Positions 34,576 through 45,537 of a stretch of DNA of 64,000 nt are shown one piece after another. The stretch covers positions 19,844-83,843 of the forward strand of contig CAWDZB010000020.1 of the NCBI GenBank assembly GCA_963806685.1, written 5' to 3'. The stretch is from DDH964 sp963806685 (GTDB taxonomy: Bacteria; Desulfobacterota; Desulfuromonadia; Desulfuromonadales; DDH964). The notes below the pieces were generated by a model. It did no database searches. It worked only from the letters and a program-made list of their open reading frames with translations, and was not told the origin of the DNA. The position numbers and the translations under genes are program-made. Every line of letters starts with the position of its first letter. The stretch's first letter is position 1.

Positions 34576-35865
34576 CTAAGGAGCAAGGGGCGTGATCAGC
34601 CTGAGGCGCTGGCGGTAGAGATAGCCGGCTTCGCACAGTTCTGCCGCGAGGAGCAGCAGGACCGCTACGGCTACCCCCGGCAGTGGTAGCGGAAAGACCG
34701 TAAGGAGCCCCCAGACCACGAGCAGGAACAAGGTCTTGTAAAGGGTCGAGCGGCCGAGCAGGGCGGTGCGGTGTTGACCGGTGAACCAGCCGCGCAGCAG
34801 GTTGGAGGCGCCGTAGAGGAGCGGATAGAGGGCGCAGGCCGCCAGCGGCAGGGCGAGGTAGAGGCGCATGGACCCGTCGAGGCCCATGATACCGCCGAGA
34901 ACCGGGCCGTTGAGGGGATAGGCGGTGATGATTAGCAGAATGGCCAGGCCTCCGGCCAGCCGGCGGCCGAAGCGCACCAGGGGTTGGAAGTCAGCCGGTG
35001 ACTGCACCAGGGTCAGGTAGGCCTGCTGCAGATTGCGCATCGGGCCGGCGAGCAGAAACAGGAAGCCGCGGATGATCCCGAAACCGGCCAGCGCCTGGGG
35101 TCCGTCGGGGAGGCGGCTGATGACCGCGTTGATGAGCAGCGGGATGGTCTGCTGCAGGCAGGAGGAGTAGGCCAGCGGAAAGGCGAAGCGCAGGATTTCC
35201 CAGGTTCCCTTCTCGTCGGGTGCGCCGGTGGGAATCTCGCAGCACCGGGCGAAAGTGCCGATCACCAGGGTCTCGGTGGCGACGCAGGCGACTAGGGCAA
35301 AGGCGCCGAGCCTGGCGTCACTGAACCAGCGGGATCCAACGGCCAGGAAGATGAACAGTGCGCCGATGCGAACCGCGGTGGCGACGGAAACCAGGGTGGT
35401 ACGCCGGGCCTTGATCACCAGCCCTTGGAAGAGGCCGCGAAAACCGGTGATGAAAGGGAGGGCCACGAGCAGGGAAAGGGCCGAACGGGCCGCGGCGGCG
35501 ATCTCGTCGTTGACGCCGAGGAACTGCTTGAGTACAAAGTCTCCCACCGGGGTGAAGGCGACCAGCGCCAGCATGAGTGAGACGTAGCAGGCGACCAGCA
35601 CCACGAAACGCACCGTGCCGCGCAGGGAGCGGCGGCCGCGGACCATGGCGATGGTAACGGTGTGGTTCTGGTAGGAAGGGGAAGCGAGGAAGAGGTGCAG
35701 GACCATCGCCACCGAAAATCCGGCCAGGGCGGTGACGTAGTCGTGCTGGCGGGCGAGGAAGGCGTTGATCACCGAGTGGGAGACGCTCATCAGCTGCACA
35801 TTGAGCAGCAGCGGGAAGAAGAAGAGGGCAATTTCCCGCTGGCGCAGGGGGCGTGGCGCGGTCAT
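34576..35865 (-). CDS. MATE/MOP-like polytopic membrane protein
   Basis: The 429-aa protein has about 12 hydrophobic helices, starting IALFFFPLLLNVQLMSVSHSVINAFLAR, which resembles the start of MOP-superfamily flippases and MATE exporters. Paired six-helix halves are apparent. No substrate can be named. Its ATG overlaps the gph stop by 4 nt, so it belongs to the trmFO-maf-yggS-gph operon. Confidence 0.65.
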   Translation of the reverse strand: MTAPRPLRQREIALFFFPLLLNVQLMSVSHSVINAFLARQHDYVTALAGFSVAMVLHLFLASPSYQNHTVTIAMVRGRRSLRGTVRFVVLVACYVSLMLALVAFTPVGDFVLKQFLGVNDEIAAAARSALSLLVALPFITGFRGLFQGLVIKARRTTLVSVATAVRIGALFIFLAVGSRWFSDARLGAFALVACVATETLVIGTFARCCEIPTGAPDEKGTWEILRFAFPLAYSSCLQQTIPLLINAVISRLPDGPQALAGFGIIRGFLFLLAGPMRNLQQAYLTLVQSPADFQPLVRFGRRLAGGLAILLIITAYPLNGPVLGGIMGLDGSMRLYLALPLAACALYPLLYGASNLLRGWFTGQHRTALLGRSTLYKTLFLLVVWGLLTVFPLPLPGVAVAVLLLLAAELCEAGYLYRQRLRLITPLAP

Positions 35866-36503
35866 GACCCCGAACCGGGGAAGAGCTGCAGCAGCTCCTC
35901 GGGTGTCGCGGCGAAGTAGTCGTGGCCGATGCCGCCGGTGTTACCCAGTCCCCAGGCACAGAAGCAGGTACGCACCCCGGCCGCCCGGCCGGCGCACAGG
36001 TCGGTGTGGTGATCGCCGATCAGTACCACATCCACCGGAACCGCGCCGAGGCCCGCGAGTGCCAGTTGCACCGGCTGCGGCGACGGCTTCTTCTCGGGGC
36101 AGCTGTCGCCGCCGACTACCACTGGGAAGAAGGCTTCAAGGCCGAGGCCGCGCAACAGCTGCCGACTGAGTTCCAACGGCTTGTTGGTGACCACCGCCAG
36201 CGGCCGGCGGCGCTTGGCCGCGAGGAAGTCGAGAATACCGGGATAGGGGCGGGTGGTGTCGAGCAGGTGGTTGCCATAGTGGTCGAGGAAACGCTCCAGC
36301 CGGGCCGGGCTGAAGGCGCCGGGGGGCAGGGCGCGGGTGACAAGGGCGGTGGCGCCGTCGCCGACATAGCTGCGTATCGTCTCCAGGCTCAGGGGCGGCA
36401 GGGCCAGCTCATGGCGCAACAGGTTGACCGCGGTTGCCAGGTCGGCGACCGAATCGACCAGCGTACCGTCAAGGTCGAAGAGGAATGTGCCGGGTGGGTT
36501 CAT
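35862..36503 (-). CDS. gph: Phosphoglycolate phosphatase-like HAD hydrolase
   Basis: The 213-aa protein has HAD motif I FLFDLDGTLVDSVADL, the Gph-type cap with SYVGDGATALVTRAL, motif II VVTNKP and motif III/IV GDHHTDLCAGRAAGV. E. coli Gph removes 2-phosphoglycolate formed during DNA repair. HAD subfamily specificity is hard to fix by sequence. It lies 13 nt after yggS and overlaps the MATE-like gene. Confidence 0.8.
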   Translation of the reverse strand: MNPPGTFLFDLDGTLVDSVADLATAVNLLRHELALPPLSLETIRSYVGDGATALVTRALPPGAFSPARLERFLDHYGNHLLDTTRPYPGILDFLAAKRRRPLAVVTNKPLELSRQLLRGLGLEAFFPVVVGGDSCPEKKPSPQPVQLALAGLGAVPVDVVLIGDHHTDLCAGRAAGVRTCFCAWGLGNTGGIGHDYFAATPEELLQLFPGSGS

Positions 36504-36516
36504 GGCAAGGAATGGT

Positions 36517-37206
36517 TCAGCGCTGACGTTCGCCGAAGATGGCGGTGCCGACCCGCACCAGGGTGGCTCCCTCCTCGATGGCGACCTCGAAGTCGTGGCT
36601 CATCCCCATCGACAGCTCGCGCATCTCCAGGTTCGGCAGGCCGAGGACGGCAAGTTCCTCAGCCAGCTGGCGCAAACGGCGGAAATGGGGGCGCACCGCT
36701 TCGGGGTCCTCGGCCCAGGGGGGAAGGGTCATCAGGCCGCGGACCTGCAAGCCGGGGAGGGCGGTGACCTGCCGGGCCAGCTTTAAAAGATCGGCGGCGT
36801 CGGCCCCCGATTTGGTCTCCTCGCCGCCGAGGTTGACCTGCAGCAGGATGTCTGCGGGGCGACCAAGCTTCTGCCACTGGCGGCTGATCTCCTCAGCGAG
36901 AGAGAGGCGGTCGACCGAGTGGACCAGGGCCACTTTGCCGCGCAGGTACTTTACCTTGTTGCTCTGCAGGGCGCCGATGAAGTGCCACTCGACGTCCCGG
37001 CGAACCTCTTCCACCTTGGCCACGAACTCCTGGACGTAGCTCTCCCCGAACAGGCGCTGGCCGGCCGCGGCCGCCGCTTCGATGTCCGTCGCCGGCTTGG
37101 TCTTGGAGACCGCTACCAAGCGAACCGCTTGCGGGTCGCGTCCCGCGCGGCGGCAGGCATCGGCGATGCGGGCATTGATGTTCTTTAGATTGAGGGCGAT
37201 GGACAT
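36517..37206 (-). CDS. YggS/PLPBP-family pyridoxal-phosphate homeostasis protein
   Basis: The 229-aa protein has the PLP-lysine region VRLVAVSKTKPATDIEAA, the WHFIGALQSNKVKYL motif, QVNLGGEETKSG and the phosphate-binding LSMGMSHDFEVAIEEGATLVR... region with VGTAIFG. It binds PLP without known catalysis and buffers PLP in the cell. It lies 21 nt after maf in the operon. Confidence 0.9.
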   Translation of the reverse strand: MSIALNLKNINARIADACRRAGRDPQAVRLVAVSKTKPATDIEAAAAAGQRLFGESYVQEFVAKVEEVRRDVEWHFIGALQSNKVKYLRGKVALVHSVDRLSLAEEISRQWQKLGRPADILLQVNLGGEETKSGADAADLLKLARQVTALPGLQVRGLMTLPPWAEDPEAVRPHFRRLRQLAEELAVLGLPNLEMRELSMGMSHDFEVAIEEGATLVRVGTAIFGERQR

Positions 37207-37227
37207 AAATCAGCTTTCAGCGTTTAG

Positions 37228-37839
37228 CTATAAGCGATCAGGGGCGGCGAAAAGCCGCACTGCGCCGAGGCGTTCCAGGACCTCGACCACCTCGCACAGC
37301 GGCAGACCGACGACATTGCTGTAGCTCCCCTCGATGCCGAGGACCATGAAGGCGCCGATCCCCTGGATGGCGTAGGCGCCGGCTTTGTCGAAGGGTTCGC
37401 CGGTGGCAATGTAGCCCGCGATCTCCGCGTCTGTCAACTCCTTGAAGCGCACGGTGGTGGTCACCGCGCCCGCGACGCTGGCGCCGCTTTCCCGGTCGAA
37501 GACCGCGTAGCCGGAGAGGACCCGGTGGCTGCGGCCGGAAAGGCCGCGGAGCATGGCCGCCGCTTCCTTTGCGTCGCGTGGTTTACCGAGAACATTCTCG
37601 TCGCACAGCACTATGGTGTCGCTGCCAAGGAACCAGCGCCCGGGGACATCATTGCGGCCGCCGACCTCGCAGGCCTTGTCCCGGGCCAGGCGCACCACGT
37701 GTTCCTCCGGCCCTTCGCCGGCAAGCAGTTCCTCCGGGGCGTTGCCCGGCACCACCGCGAAACGCAGGCCGAGCTGGGCGAGGAGTTCCCGGCGGCGCGG
37801 CGAAGCGGAGGCGAGGACCAGTTGGTGGGCGTCAGTCAT
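37228..37839 (-). CDS. Maf-family nucleoside triphosphate pyrophosphatase
   Basis: The 203-aa protein starts MTDAHQLVLASASPRRRELL, the Maf signature, with FLGSDTIVLCDENVLGKP and YAIQGIGAFMVLGIEGSYSNVVGLPL. It hydrolyses dTTP/UTP or modified nucleotides (YhdE/YceF type). I chose the ATG at 37839 because GGAGG sits 5 nt before it. An in-frame GTG 6 nt upstream would overlap the Shine-Dalgarno. The start overlaps the trmFO end by 8 nt. Confidence 0.9.
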   Translation of the reverse strand: MTDAHQLVLASASPRRRELLAQLGLRFAVVPGNAPEELLAGEGPEEHVVRLARDKACEVGGRNDVPGRWFLGSDTIVLCDENVLGKPRDAKEAAAMLRGLSGRSHRVLSGYAVFDRESGASVAGAVTTTVRFKELTDAEIAGYIATGEPFDKAGAYAIQGIGAFMVLGIEGSYSNVVGLPLCEVVEVLERLGAVRLFAAPDRL

Positions 37840-39163
37840 GGTCACCTCCCGCGGCTACGCTCTGCCACCACCGGGCAAGGTCCGCCAGCGCCCGTTCGGC
37901 CATGGCCAGGCGCCGGTCGCTGCGCTTGCGCTTGCGTCCCTCAAGCGGCGGAAAGAGTCCGTAGTTGACGTTCATCGGCTGGAAGTTTTCGGCATCGGCC
38001 TCGGCGAGGTGGGTGAGCAGGGCGCCGAGGGCGGTGGTCGGCGGCGGCAGGGGAATCGGCTTTCCCTGCAGGAAGCGGGCGGCAAAGATTCCGGCGAGCA
38101 GGCCGCAAGCCGCCGACTCGACGTACCCCTCGACACCGGTGATCTGACCGGCGAAGAAGAGCCCGGGCCGACCCCGGAACTGCAGGGTGGGCTCCAGGCA
38201 GGCCGGGGCGTTGAGGAAGGTATTGCGGTGCATGCTCCCCAGCCGCGTGAAGCGGGCCTTCTCAAGGCCGGGGATGGTACTCAGGATGCGGCGCTGCTCA
38301 GGCCAGGTCAGCTTGGTCTGGAAACCGACCAGGTTGTAAAGGCTGGCATGGGCATTGTCCTGGCGCAGCTGGGCCACCGCGAAGGGCTCCCTGCCGGTGC
38401 GCGGGTCGGGCAGGCCGACTGGCTTCATCGGCCCGAAGGCGAGGGTCATTTCGCCGCGCGCTGCCATCTCCTCGATCGGCATGCATCCCTCGAAGTGGAT
38501 CACCTTCTCGAAATCCCGCCCCGGAACCTTCTCCGCGGCCCGCAGCGCGGCGATAAAGGCCAGGTACTGCTCCCTGTCCAGCGGGCAGTTGACGTAGTCG
38601 TCTCCTCCCTTGCCGTAGCGTGAGGCTTTCCAGGCTTTGGAGAAGTCGATGGAGTCGGCTTCGACGATCGGTGCGATGGCGTCGTAGAAATAGAGGTGCG
38701 CGTTGCCGGTGAGACGGGCGATGGCGGCGGAGAGTGCCTCCGAGGTGAGGGGCCCCGAGGCGACGATGACGACCCCTTCGGCCGGCAGTTCGACGACCTC
38801 CTCGCGCACCAGCTCGATCTGCGGATGCTTCGCGATCTGCTCCGTCAAGTAGGCGGAAAAGGCCTCGCGGTCGACGGCCAGGGCGCCGCCGGCGGGGACT
38901 GCGGTGGCGTCGGCGGCGGCCATGAACAGGGCCTCGCAGCGGCGCAGCTCCTCTTTCAGGCAGCCGACGGCGTTGTTCATCCCGGCGCCGCGCAGGGAAT
39001 TGGAGCAGACCAGTTCGCCGAGCAGCGGCGAGTGGTGGGCCGGAGAGAAACGCTGCGGTTTCATTTCGAACAAGCGTACCCGGGCTCCCTGCTGCGCGGC
39101 TTGCCAGGCCGCTTCGCAGCCGGCCAGGCCGGCGCCGATGATGGTGAGGTCAGGTGTGATCAT
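37832..39163 (-). CDS. trmFO: tRNA (uracil-5-)-methyltransferase TrmFO (folate/FAD-dependent)
   Basis: The 443-aa flavoprotein has the FAD-binding start LTIIGAGLAGCEAAWQAA, the LVCSNSLRG motif with its functional cysteine, HFEGCMPIEEMA and the late FAGQITGVEGYVESAA block. It makes m5U54 in the T-loop using methylene-tetrahydrofolate. It usually neighbours topA; here a hybrid kinase gene intervenes. Its 3' end overlaps maf. Its ATG overlaps the stop of an upstream start-less open frame. Confidence 0.93.
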   Translation of the reverse strand: MITPDLTIIGAGLAGCEAAWQAAQQGARVRLFEMKPQRFSPAHHSPLLGELVCSNSLRGAGMNNAVGCLKEELRRCEALFMAAADATAVPAGGALAVDREAFSAYLTEQIAKHPQIELVREEVVELPAEGVVIVASGPLTSEALSAAIARLTGNAHLYFYDAIAPIVEADSIDFSKAWKASRYGKGGDDYVNCPLDREQYLAFIAALRAAEKVPGRDFEKVIHFEGCMPIEEMAARGEMTLAFGPMKPVGLPDPRTGREPFAVAQLRQDNAHASLYNLVGFQTKLTWPEQRRILSTIPGLEKARFTRLGSMHRNTFLNAPACLEPTLQFRGRPGLFFAGQITGVEGYVESAACGLLAGIFAARFLQGKPIPLPPPTTALGALLTHLAEADAENFQPMNVNYGLFPPLEGRKRKRSDRRLAMAERALADLARWWQSVAAGGDHD

Positions 39164-39375
39164 GAATCCTTTGAATTTTCGGTGATTAGGGTGACGAGGG
39201 GGGAGGCGCTGGAGACGGAACGGGGCGCGGCCTGGTTCTGTTTTGTCGTCGGCTTTTTTAAGGCGTCTGCCACAGCGGACTGCTTGTCCAGGGGAAAATC
39301 GGCCAGGACCTGAGTACTGTCGATTGCGAGGTGGCCAGGGTGACCGCCATGAACCTCATTCCCCCGGCCTGTTGT
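39160..39375 (-). other. Start-less open frame coupled to trmFO, possible gene remnant
   Basis: A 71-codon open frame without ATG, read in a frame different from the kinase gene whose end it overlaps, contains a protein-like stretch (HLAIDSTQVLADFPLDKQ) and stops at TGA 39160-39162. That stop overlaps the trmFO ATG in the ATGA style of coupled genes. It could be the 3' remainder of a gene cut off when the kinase gene was placed here, or a chance frame. A GTG start would give about 37 aa. Confidence 0.25.
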
Positions 39376-41128
39376 TCATGACTTGGCGCATAGCCTCGCC
39401 AAGTTCCGCTAATCGATAGGGCTTGCTCAGGAAATTCTGAGGCCGTTCGGGATGATCGCCAACCATGACCTGGGCCTGATCGTAGCCACTGGCCAGGATT
39501 ACAGGGATGCCGGGCGCCAGTTGGCGCAAGGCCGCCAGCGTCTCCCAGCCATCCATGCGCGGCATGGTCAGGTCGCAAAGCACACACCGAATCCTGTCCT
39601 TGTGGCGCTGGAACACCTCCAGGGCCTCGAGGCCGTCCTTTGCTTCGAGTACTGCAAAATCCAGTTCCGTCAGCATGGTTTTGGCCATTTCCCGAACCAT
39701 CGCTTCATCTTCGACCAGCAATACCGTGGAGTTCTCTTCCATCTCCGGGGCTTGGGTCGCTATCGTCTGTGGTTGGGAGGCGGCTTCGAACGACAGCGGG
39801 AAAAAGACCCGCAAAGTGCTCCCTTTGCCCGTTTCGCTCTCCACGGTGATGGCCCCGAGATGGGCACGCACAATCCCCAGGACCAGGGACAGACCCAGCC
39901 CGCGCCCGGTGAACTTGGTGGTGAAAAAGGGGTCGAAGAGTTGCTCCATATCCTGTTCCCCGATCCCGCAGCCGGTATCCGCCACTTCCAGGCAGGCATA
40001 GGGTATGTCCTGCGGCTGCCAGTCGAGGGGAAAACGGTGCGTGGCGGGGATATCCGCCGGGGCAACCGTTTTGACGCCCAGGTGAATGCTGTCCCGTGCT
40101 TCACCGAGCGCCTCCCAGGCATTGGTCACGAGGTTGCTCAGGACTTGTTGAACCTGGTGCGCATTCATTTTGACGATCGGCCCCGGAGAGGGCAGGTCGG
40201 CTACGAGCGTCACCTCTTCCGGGAGGCCGTCCCGCAGTGTGGGCAGGTGTTGATGGAAGAAGCCGGCCAGGTCCAGCGGTTCCTGTTGGCTGGGCGTCTG
40301 CCCGAGATAGCCCACCATCAGCCGGCTTATTTCCGCTGCCCGCCCGGCTGCCTTCATGGCCGCGTTCAGGTTTTGAATGGGCCCCGTACCGTGAGGCAGT
40401 TTATTCATGGCGAGTTCCAGGTTTCCCGTCACGGCCTGGAGCTGGTTGTTGAAATTGTGAGCGATCGCCGCAGCCATGCGCCCCAGGCTTTCAGCCTTCT
40501 TCGCCTGTTCCAGTCTCCGCTCCAGATCCAGGCGCGCTTCCTCAGCCTGTTTGCGGGCGGTTATGTCCTGGATGTAGCCGCTCCACACCACGGGCTCTCC
40601 CGGCGCGGCAGGGTTGGGCTTTGAGTTGACCAGAAGCCATTTCAGGCGGCCGGAGTGCGTGATAATCCGAACCTCCGAGGTGAATACCTTTCCCTCCCGG
40701 TTGGCCGCCAGGTCTTCTTGATACAAACGGCCAAGGTCGTTGGGATGGACAATATCCCAGACCAGGTTCATGTCCGCCAGCAGGGCTTCTGGATCCAGCT
40801 CGAGCAATTCACGACACGGCCGTGGTGCGACATACAGGAAACGACTGGTGCCATCCGGCCCAAGAATGGAATCATAGAGCATCACCGGCACGGTGTTGGC
40901 CGTGCGCTCATACCGCCGCTTGCTCTCCTGCAGCGCCTCCTCTGCCCGCGAGGTGGGGAGTTCCTCGTTCTCTATCTCCAGCTCGATCTGCGGGACCGGC
41001 AGCCCGTGCAACGGCCGCGGGGTTGCCTCTGCGGAATGGGAAGGCCAGGCGGCCGGCGCCTTGCTCGGCAGGTGACCCTCCGCGCGGCGGAGCTGGTTGC
41101 CGGCGTCGGTTGGTTTGTCGGTTTTCAT
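39356..41128 (-). CDS. Soluble hybrid histidine kinase (PAS-HisKA-HATPase-REC)
   Basis: The 590-aa protein has a low-complexity start, a helix (VPQIELEIENEEL) typical of the linker before PAS domains, a PAS domain (about 70-192), a HisKA domain with His224 in AIAHNFNNQL, a HATPase domain (ADTGCGIGEQ and GRGLGLSLVLG) and a C-terminal receiver (about 465-585) with the acceptor Asp in CVLCDLTMPRMDG. No membrane segment is present. It lies between topA and trmFO, genes normally adjacent, and its 5' flank carries a 62-bp tandem repeat. No separate regulator is nearby, so the partner is unknown. Confidence 0.88.
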   Translation of the reverse strand: MKTDKPTDAGNQLRRAEGHLPSKAPAAWPSHSAEATPRPLHGLPVPQIELEIENEELPTSRAEEALQESKRRYERTANTVPVMLYDSILGPDGTSRFLYVAPRPCRELLELDPEALLADMNLVWDIVHPNDLGRLYQEDLAANREGKVFTSEVRIITHSGRLKWLLVNSKPNPAAPGEPVVWSGYIQDITARKQAEEARLDLERRLEQAKKAESLGRMAAAIAHNFNNQLQAVTGNLELAMNKLPHGTGPIQNLNAAMKAAGRAAEISRLMVGYLGQTPSQQEPLDLAGFFHQHLPTLRDGLPEEVTLVADLPSPGPIVKMNAHQVQQVLSNLVTNAWEALGEARDSIHLGVKTVAPADIPATHRFPLDWQPQDIPYACLEVADTGCGIGEQDMEQLFDPFFTTKFTGRGLGLSLVLGIVRAHLGAITVESETGKGSTLRVFFPLSFEAASQPQTIATQAPEMEENSTVLLVEDEAMVREMAKTMLTELDFAVLEAKDGLEALEVFQRHKDRIRCVLCDLTMPRMDGWETLAALRQLAPGIPVILASGYDQAQVMVGDHPERPQNFLSKPYRLAELGEAMRQVMNNRPGE

Positions 41129-41148
41129 GGGTTTTCCCTCGGCACCGA

Positions 41149-41272
41149 TGCTCGCCTCAGAGGCGGAATATTCCGGACGATATCCAACGGGTTAGAGGAT
41201 ATCACAGATATGCTCGCCTCAGAGCCGGAATATTCCGGACGATATCCACCGGGTTAGAGGATGTCACAGATA
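41149..41272. repeat. Two tandem copies of a 62-bp repeat upstream of the hybrid kinase
   Basis: Copies at 41149-41210 and 41211-41272 differ at three positions. Each holds a palindrome: CGGAATATTCCG in the first and CCGGAATATTCCGG in the second, followed by GACGATATCC. The array begins 20 nt before the kinase ATG, so it may be its promoter/operator region. Confidence 0.85.
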
Positions 41273-41321
41273 TACTCCCCGGCCATGGCGCCCCCGCCCA
41301 ACCTAACTGACCCGCATCGTC

Positions 41322-41358
41322 AAAAAAAACCGCCGCGCGGATCTCTGCCGGCAGCGGT
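41322..41358 (-). terminator. Terminator after topA
   Basis: On the minus strand, an imperfect stem closed by ACCGC/GCGGT with an inner GC-rich helix is followed by eight T. It lies 28 nt past the topA stop. Confidence 0.65.
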
Positions 41359-41386
41359 CTGATGGAGCCCGGTATCTGGGGACCGG

Positions 41387-43756
<2,370 letters not shown>

Positions 43757-43787
43757 GGAACTCCTCGGTACCGCTAAGAAAGGTGAA

Positions 43788-43810
43788 AGGGCGTATCTGC
43801 GATACGCCCT
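43788..43810 (-). promoter_or_regulatory. Perfect stem-loop in the topA leader
   Basis: AGGGCGTATC and its exact complement flank a 3-nt loop, 32 nt before the topA start. On the minus strand it is followed by TTTCACCTTTC. It may be a leader hairpin or a second weak terminator behind smg. Confidence 0.5.
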
Positions 43811-43825
43811 GCTGGCACAGAAACC

Positions 43826-43857
43826 AAAAAGGCTGCAGGGAACCCCCCCGCAGCCTG
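43826..43857 (-). terminator. Terminator after smg
   Basis: On the minus strand an AGGCTGC/GCAGCCT stem with inner GGG/CCC pairs is followed by five T, 6 nt past the smg stop. Confidence 0.75.
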
Positions 43858-43862
43858 GTGCT

Positions 43863-44330
43863 TCAATGGTAGAGCCGAACCCAGTCGTCGTCCAGAAAAC
43901 AGTCGACTTCCCGTCGCCATTCCTCGTTGTTGCGGGCGAAGAGAGTGAGGGCGGCGATGGCCTTCATGTCCTTGAGGGAGACCGGGTCGTCCGCCACTTG
44001 CAGTGCCTTGTCGATGATCTCTTCCTGGGCGTCGTCGTCGAGAATCCCCAGGGTTCGCAGCCGGATCAGCAGGCCGCGGGCTTCAGCGGAAATATCGCGT
44101 TTCTCCTCGGGGGTGAAGATCCGCTGGCTGCGGGCCTCGGCCAGTTGCGGCGTCTTGGAGGTGGTGTGCAGGGCGACATTCTGCATCCAGCTGAAGGCGG
44201 CGTCGATCTCGTCGGCTTCAAAACCGACCGCCAGCAGCTCTTCGACGATATCGTTTTCACTGACGCTGTCGCCCAGAGCGTACTGGGCAATGATGCTGAC
44301 GATGGCCAGGACTCGTTCTCGCAAATCCAC
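43863..44330 (-). CDS. smg: Smg/DUF494-family protein
   Basis: The 155-aa protein matches DUF494 (Smg): VDLRERVLAIVSIIAQYALGD near the start, EELLAVGFEADEIDAAFSWM in the middle and a Leu-rich end. Smg proteins accompany dprA and topA in many proteobacteria, and their role is unknown. I chose the GTG at 44330, since the family starts here; an upstream ATG at 44396 would overlap dprA by 47 nt and add unrelated residues. A TTG at 44324 with GGGAG before it is an alternative. Confidence 0.8.
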   Translation of the reverse strand: MDLRERVLAIVSIIAQYALGDSVSENDIVEELLAVGFEADEIDAAFSWMQNVALHTTSKTPQLAEARSQRIFTPEEKRDISAEARGLLIRLRTLGILDDDAQEEIIDKALQVADDPVSLKDMKAIAALTLFARNNEEWRREVDCFLDDDWVRLYH

Positions 44331-44349
44331 TCCCGTTTTCCGGGCGAGG

Positions 44350-45450
44350 TCAGCCCCGACGGCTACGGATGTAGCGCATGCCCGGGAGCTGTTCAACCCC
44401 GCCCTGCAGCTCTAGGTCCAGTAAAATAGTGGAAACCTCCATGGGTGTCAAGCCACTTTTCCCCGTCAATTCGTCGATGTGCAGGGGCCCGGCACCGAGT
44501 TCCTGGTATACACGCCGGCTCTTCGCATCGAGGCCTGCGACAAACGGGTCCTCCTTCTGGAGGGTTGTTGGCCACACGGTCGTTCCGGGCGCGAGGACGG
44601 CGAGGACGTCGGCGGCGTCGGTGACCAGGTGCGCCCCCTCCTTGAGCAGGCGGTTGACCCCGCTGCTGGTGGTGCCGTGGACCGGGCCGGGGACGGCAAA
44701 GACCTCCCGACCCTGCTCGAGGGCGAAGTCGACGGTGATCAGTGAGCCGCTTCCTTCGGCGGCCTCGACCACCAGCACGCCCCGGCACAGCCCGCTGATG
44801 ATCCGGTTGCGGCCCGGGAAATGGCCAGCCAGCGGCAGGGTTCCGGGGGGATATTCGGAGAGGATCGCGCCGTTTTCCAGTATCTGCTGCACCAGCCGAT
44901 CATTTTCCGGGGGATAGACCTGGTCGATGCCGCAGCCGAGAACCCCGACGGTCGGTCCGCCGCCGGCCAGCGCTCCGCGGTGAGCGGCGGTATCGATGCC
45001 GCGGGCCAGTCCGCTGATGACGGCCAGCCCATGACTGGCCAGGGTGCGGCAGATCTCCTCGGTAAAGTGGCACCCGGGAGGAGTGGCGCGGCGGGCGCCG
45101 ACGACGGCGACGGCATCCCCCTCCGGCAGCCGGCCGCGCAGGTAGAGCAGGGCGGGCGGGTCGTGGATGTGGCGCAGCAGGGGAGGATAAGCAGCATCGT
45201 CCCAGAGGGAGACGATTTGCACGCCGAGGTAAGTGAGACGTTCGGTGGCCAGCTGCGGCACCGGATCGTCGATGGTCGGCCGGTTGCCGGCCACGGACGG
45301 GCGGATTCCGGCCCGTTCCTGCCAGCCTTGCGGGGTGGCGGCCAGGGCCGCTGCCGGTGAGCCGAATGCCTCGATCAGGCGGATCAGGCCGCGGCGTCCC
45401 AGCCCGCGGGTCAGATGCAGACGTAACCAGTCCAGGGTGCTGCCGGTCAT
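44350..45450 (-). CDS. dprA: DNA-processing protein DprA (Smf)
   Basis: The 366-aa protein has an N-terminal SAM-like helical part, the Rossmann-type DprA core (VAVVGARRATPPGC, ISGLARGIDTAAHRGAL, VLGCGIDQVYPPEN and PPGTLPLAGHFPGRNRIISGL) and a C-terminal winged-helix-like domain. DprA loads RecA on incoming single-stranded DNA during natural transformation. The ATG at 45450 has GGAGGGGG just upstream; the longer upstream frame lacks one. smg follows after 19 nt. Confidence 0.92.
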   Translation of the reverse strand: MTGSTLDWLRLHLTRGLGRRGLIRLIEAFGSPAAALAATPQGWQERAGIRPSVAGNRPTIDDPVPQLATERLTYLGVQIVSLWDDAAYPPLLRHIHDPPALLYLRGRLPEGDAVAVVGARRATPPGCHFTEEICRTLASHGLAVISGLARGIDTAAHRGALAGGGPTVGVLGCGIDQVYPPENDRLVQQILENGAILSEYPPGTLPLAGHFPGRNRIISGLCRGVLVVEAAEGSGSLITVDFALEQGREVFAVPGPVHGTTSSGVNRLLKEGAHLVTDAADVLAVLAPGTTVWPTTLQKEDPFVAGLDAKSRRVYQELGAGPLHIDELTGKSGLTPMEVSTILLDLELQGGVEQLPGMRYIRSRRG

Positions 45451-45475
45451 TTCCCCCTCCCGGAATGACGGACAA

Positions 45476-45508
45476 GGAAAAAGGATTGAATGAATCAATC
45501 CTTTTTCC
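45476..45508. terminator. Bidirectional terminator between the LysM gene and dprA
   Basis: A perfect 14-bp stem (GGAAAAAGGATTGA and complement) with a 5-nt loop has A/T runs on both flanks. It lies 29 nt past the LysM gene stop on the minus strand. Confidence 0.85.
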
Positions 45509-45537
45509 CGGTGGCAAGGCTTCTTGTTCGATATGGT

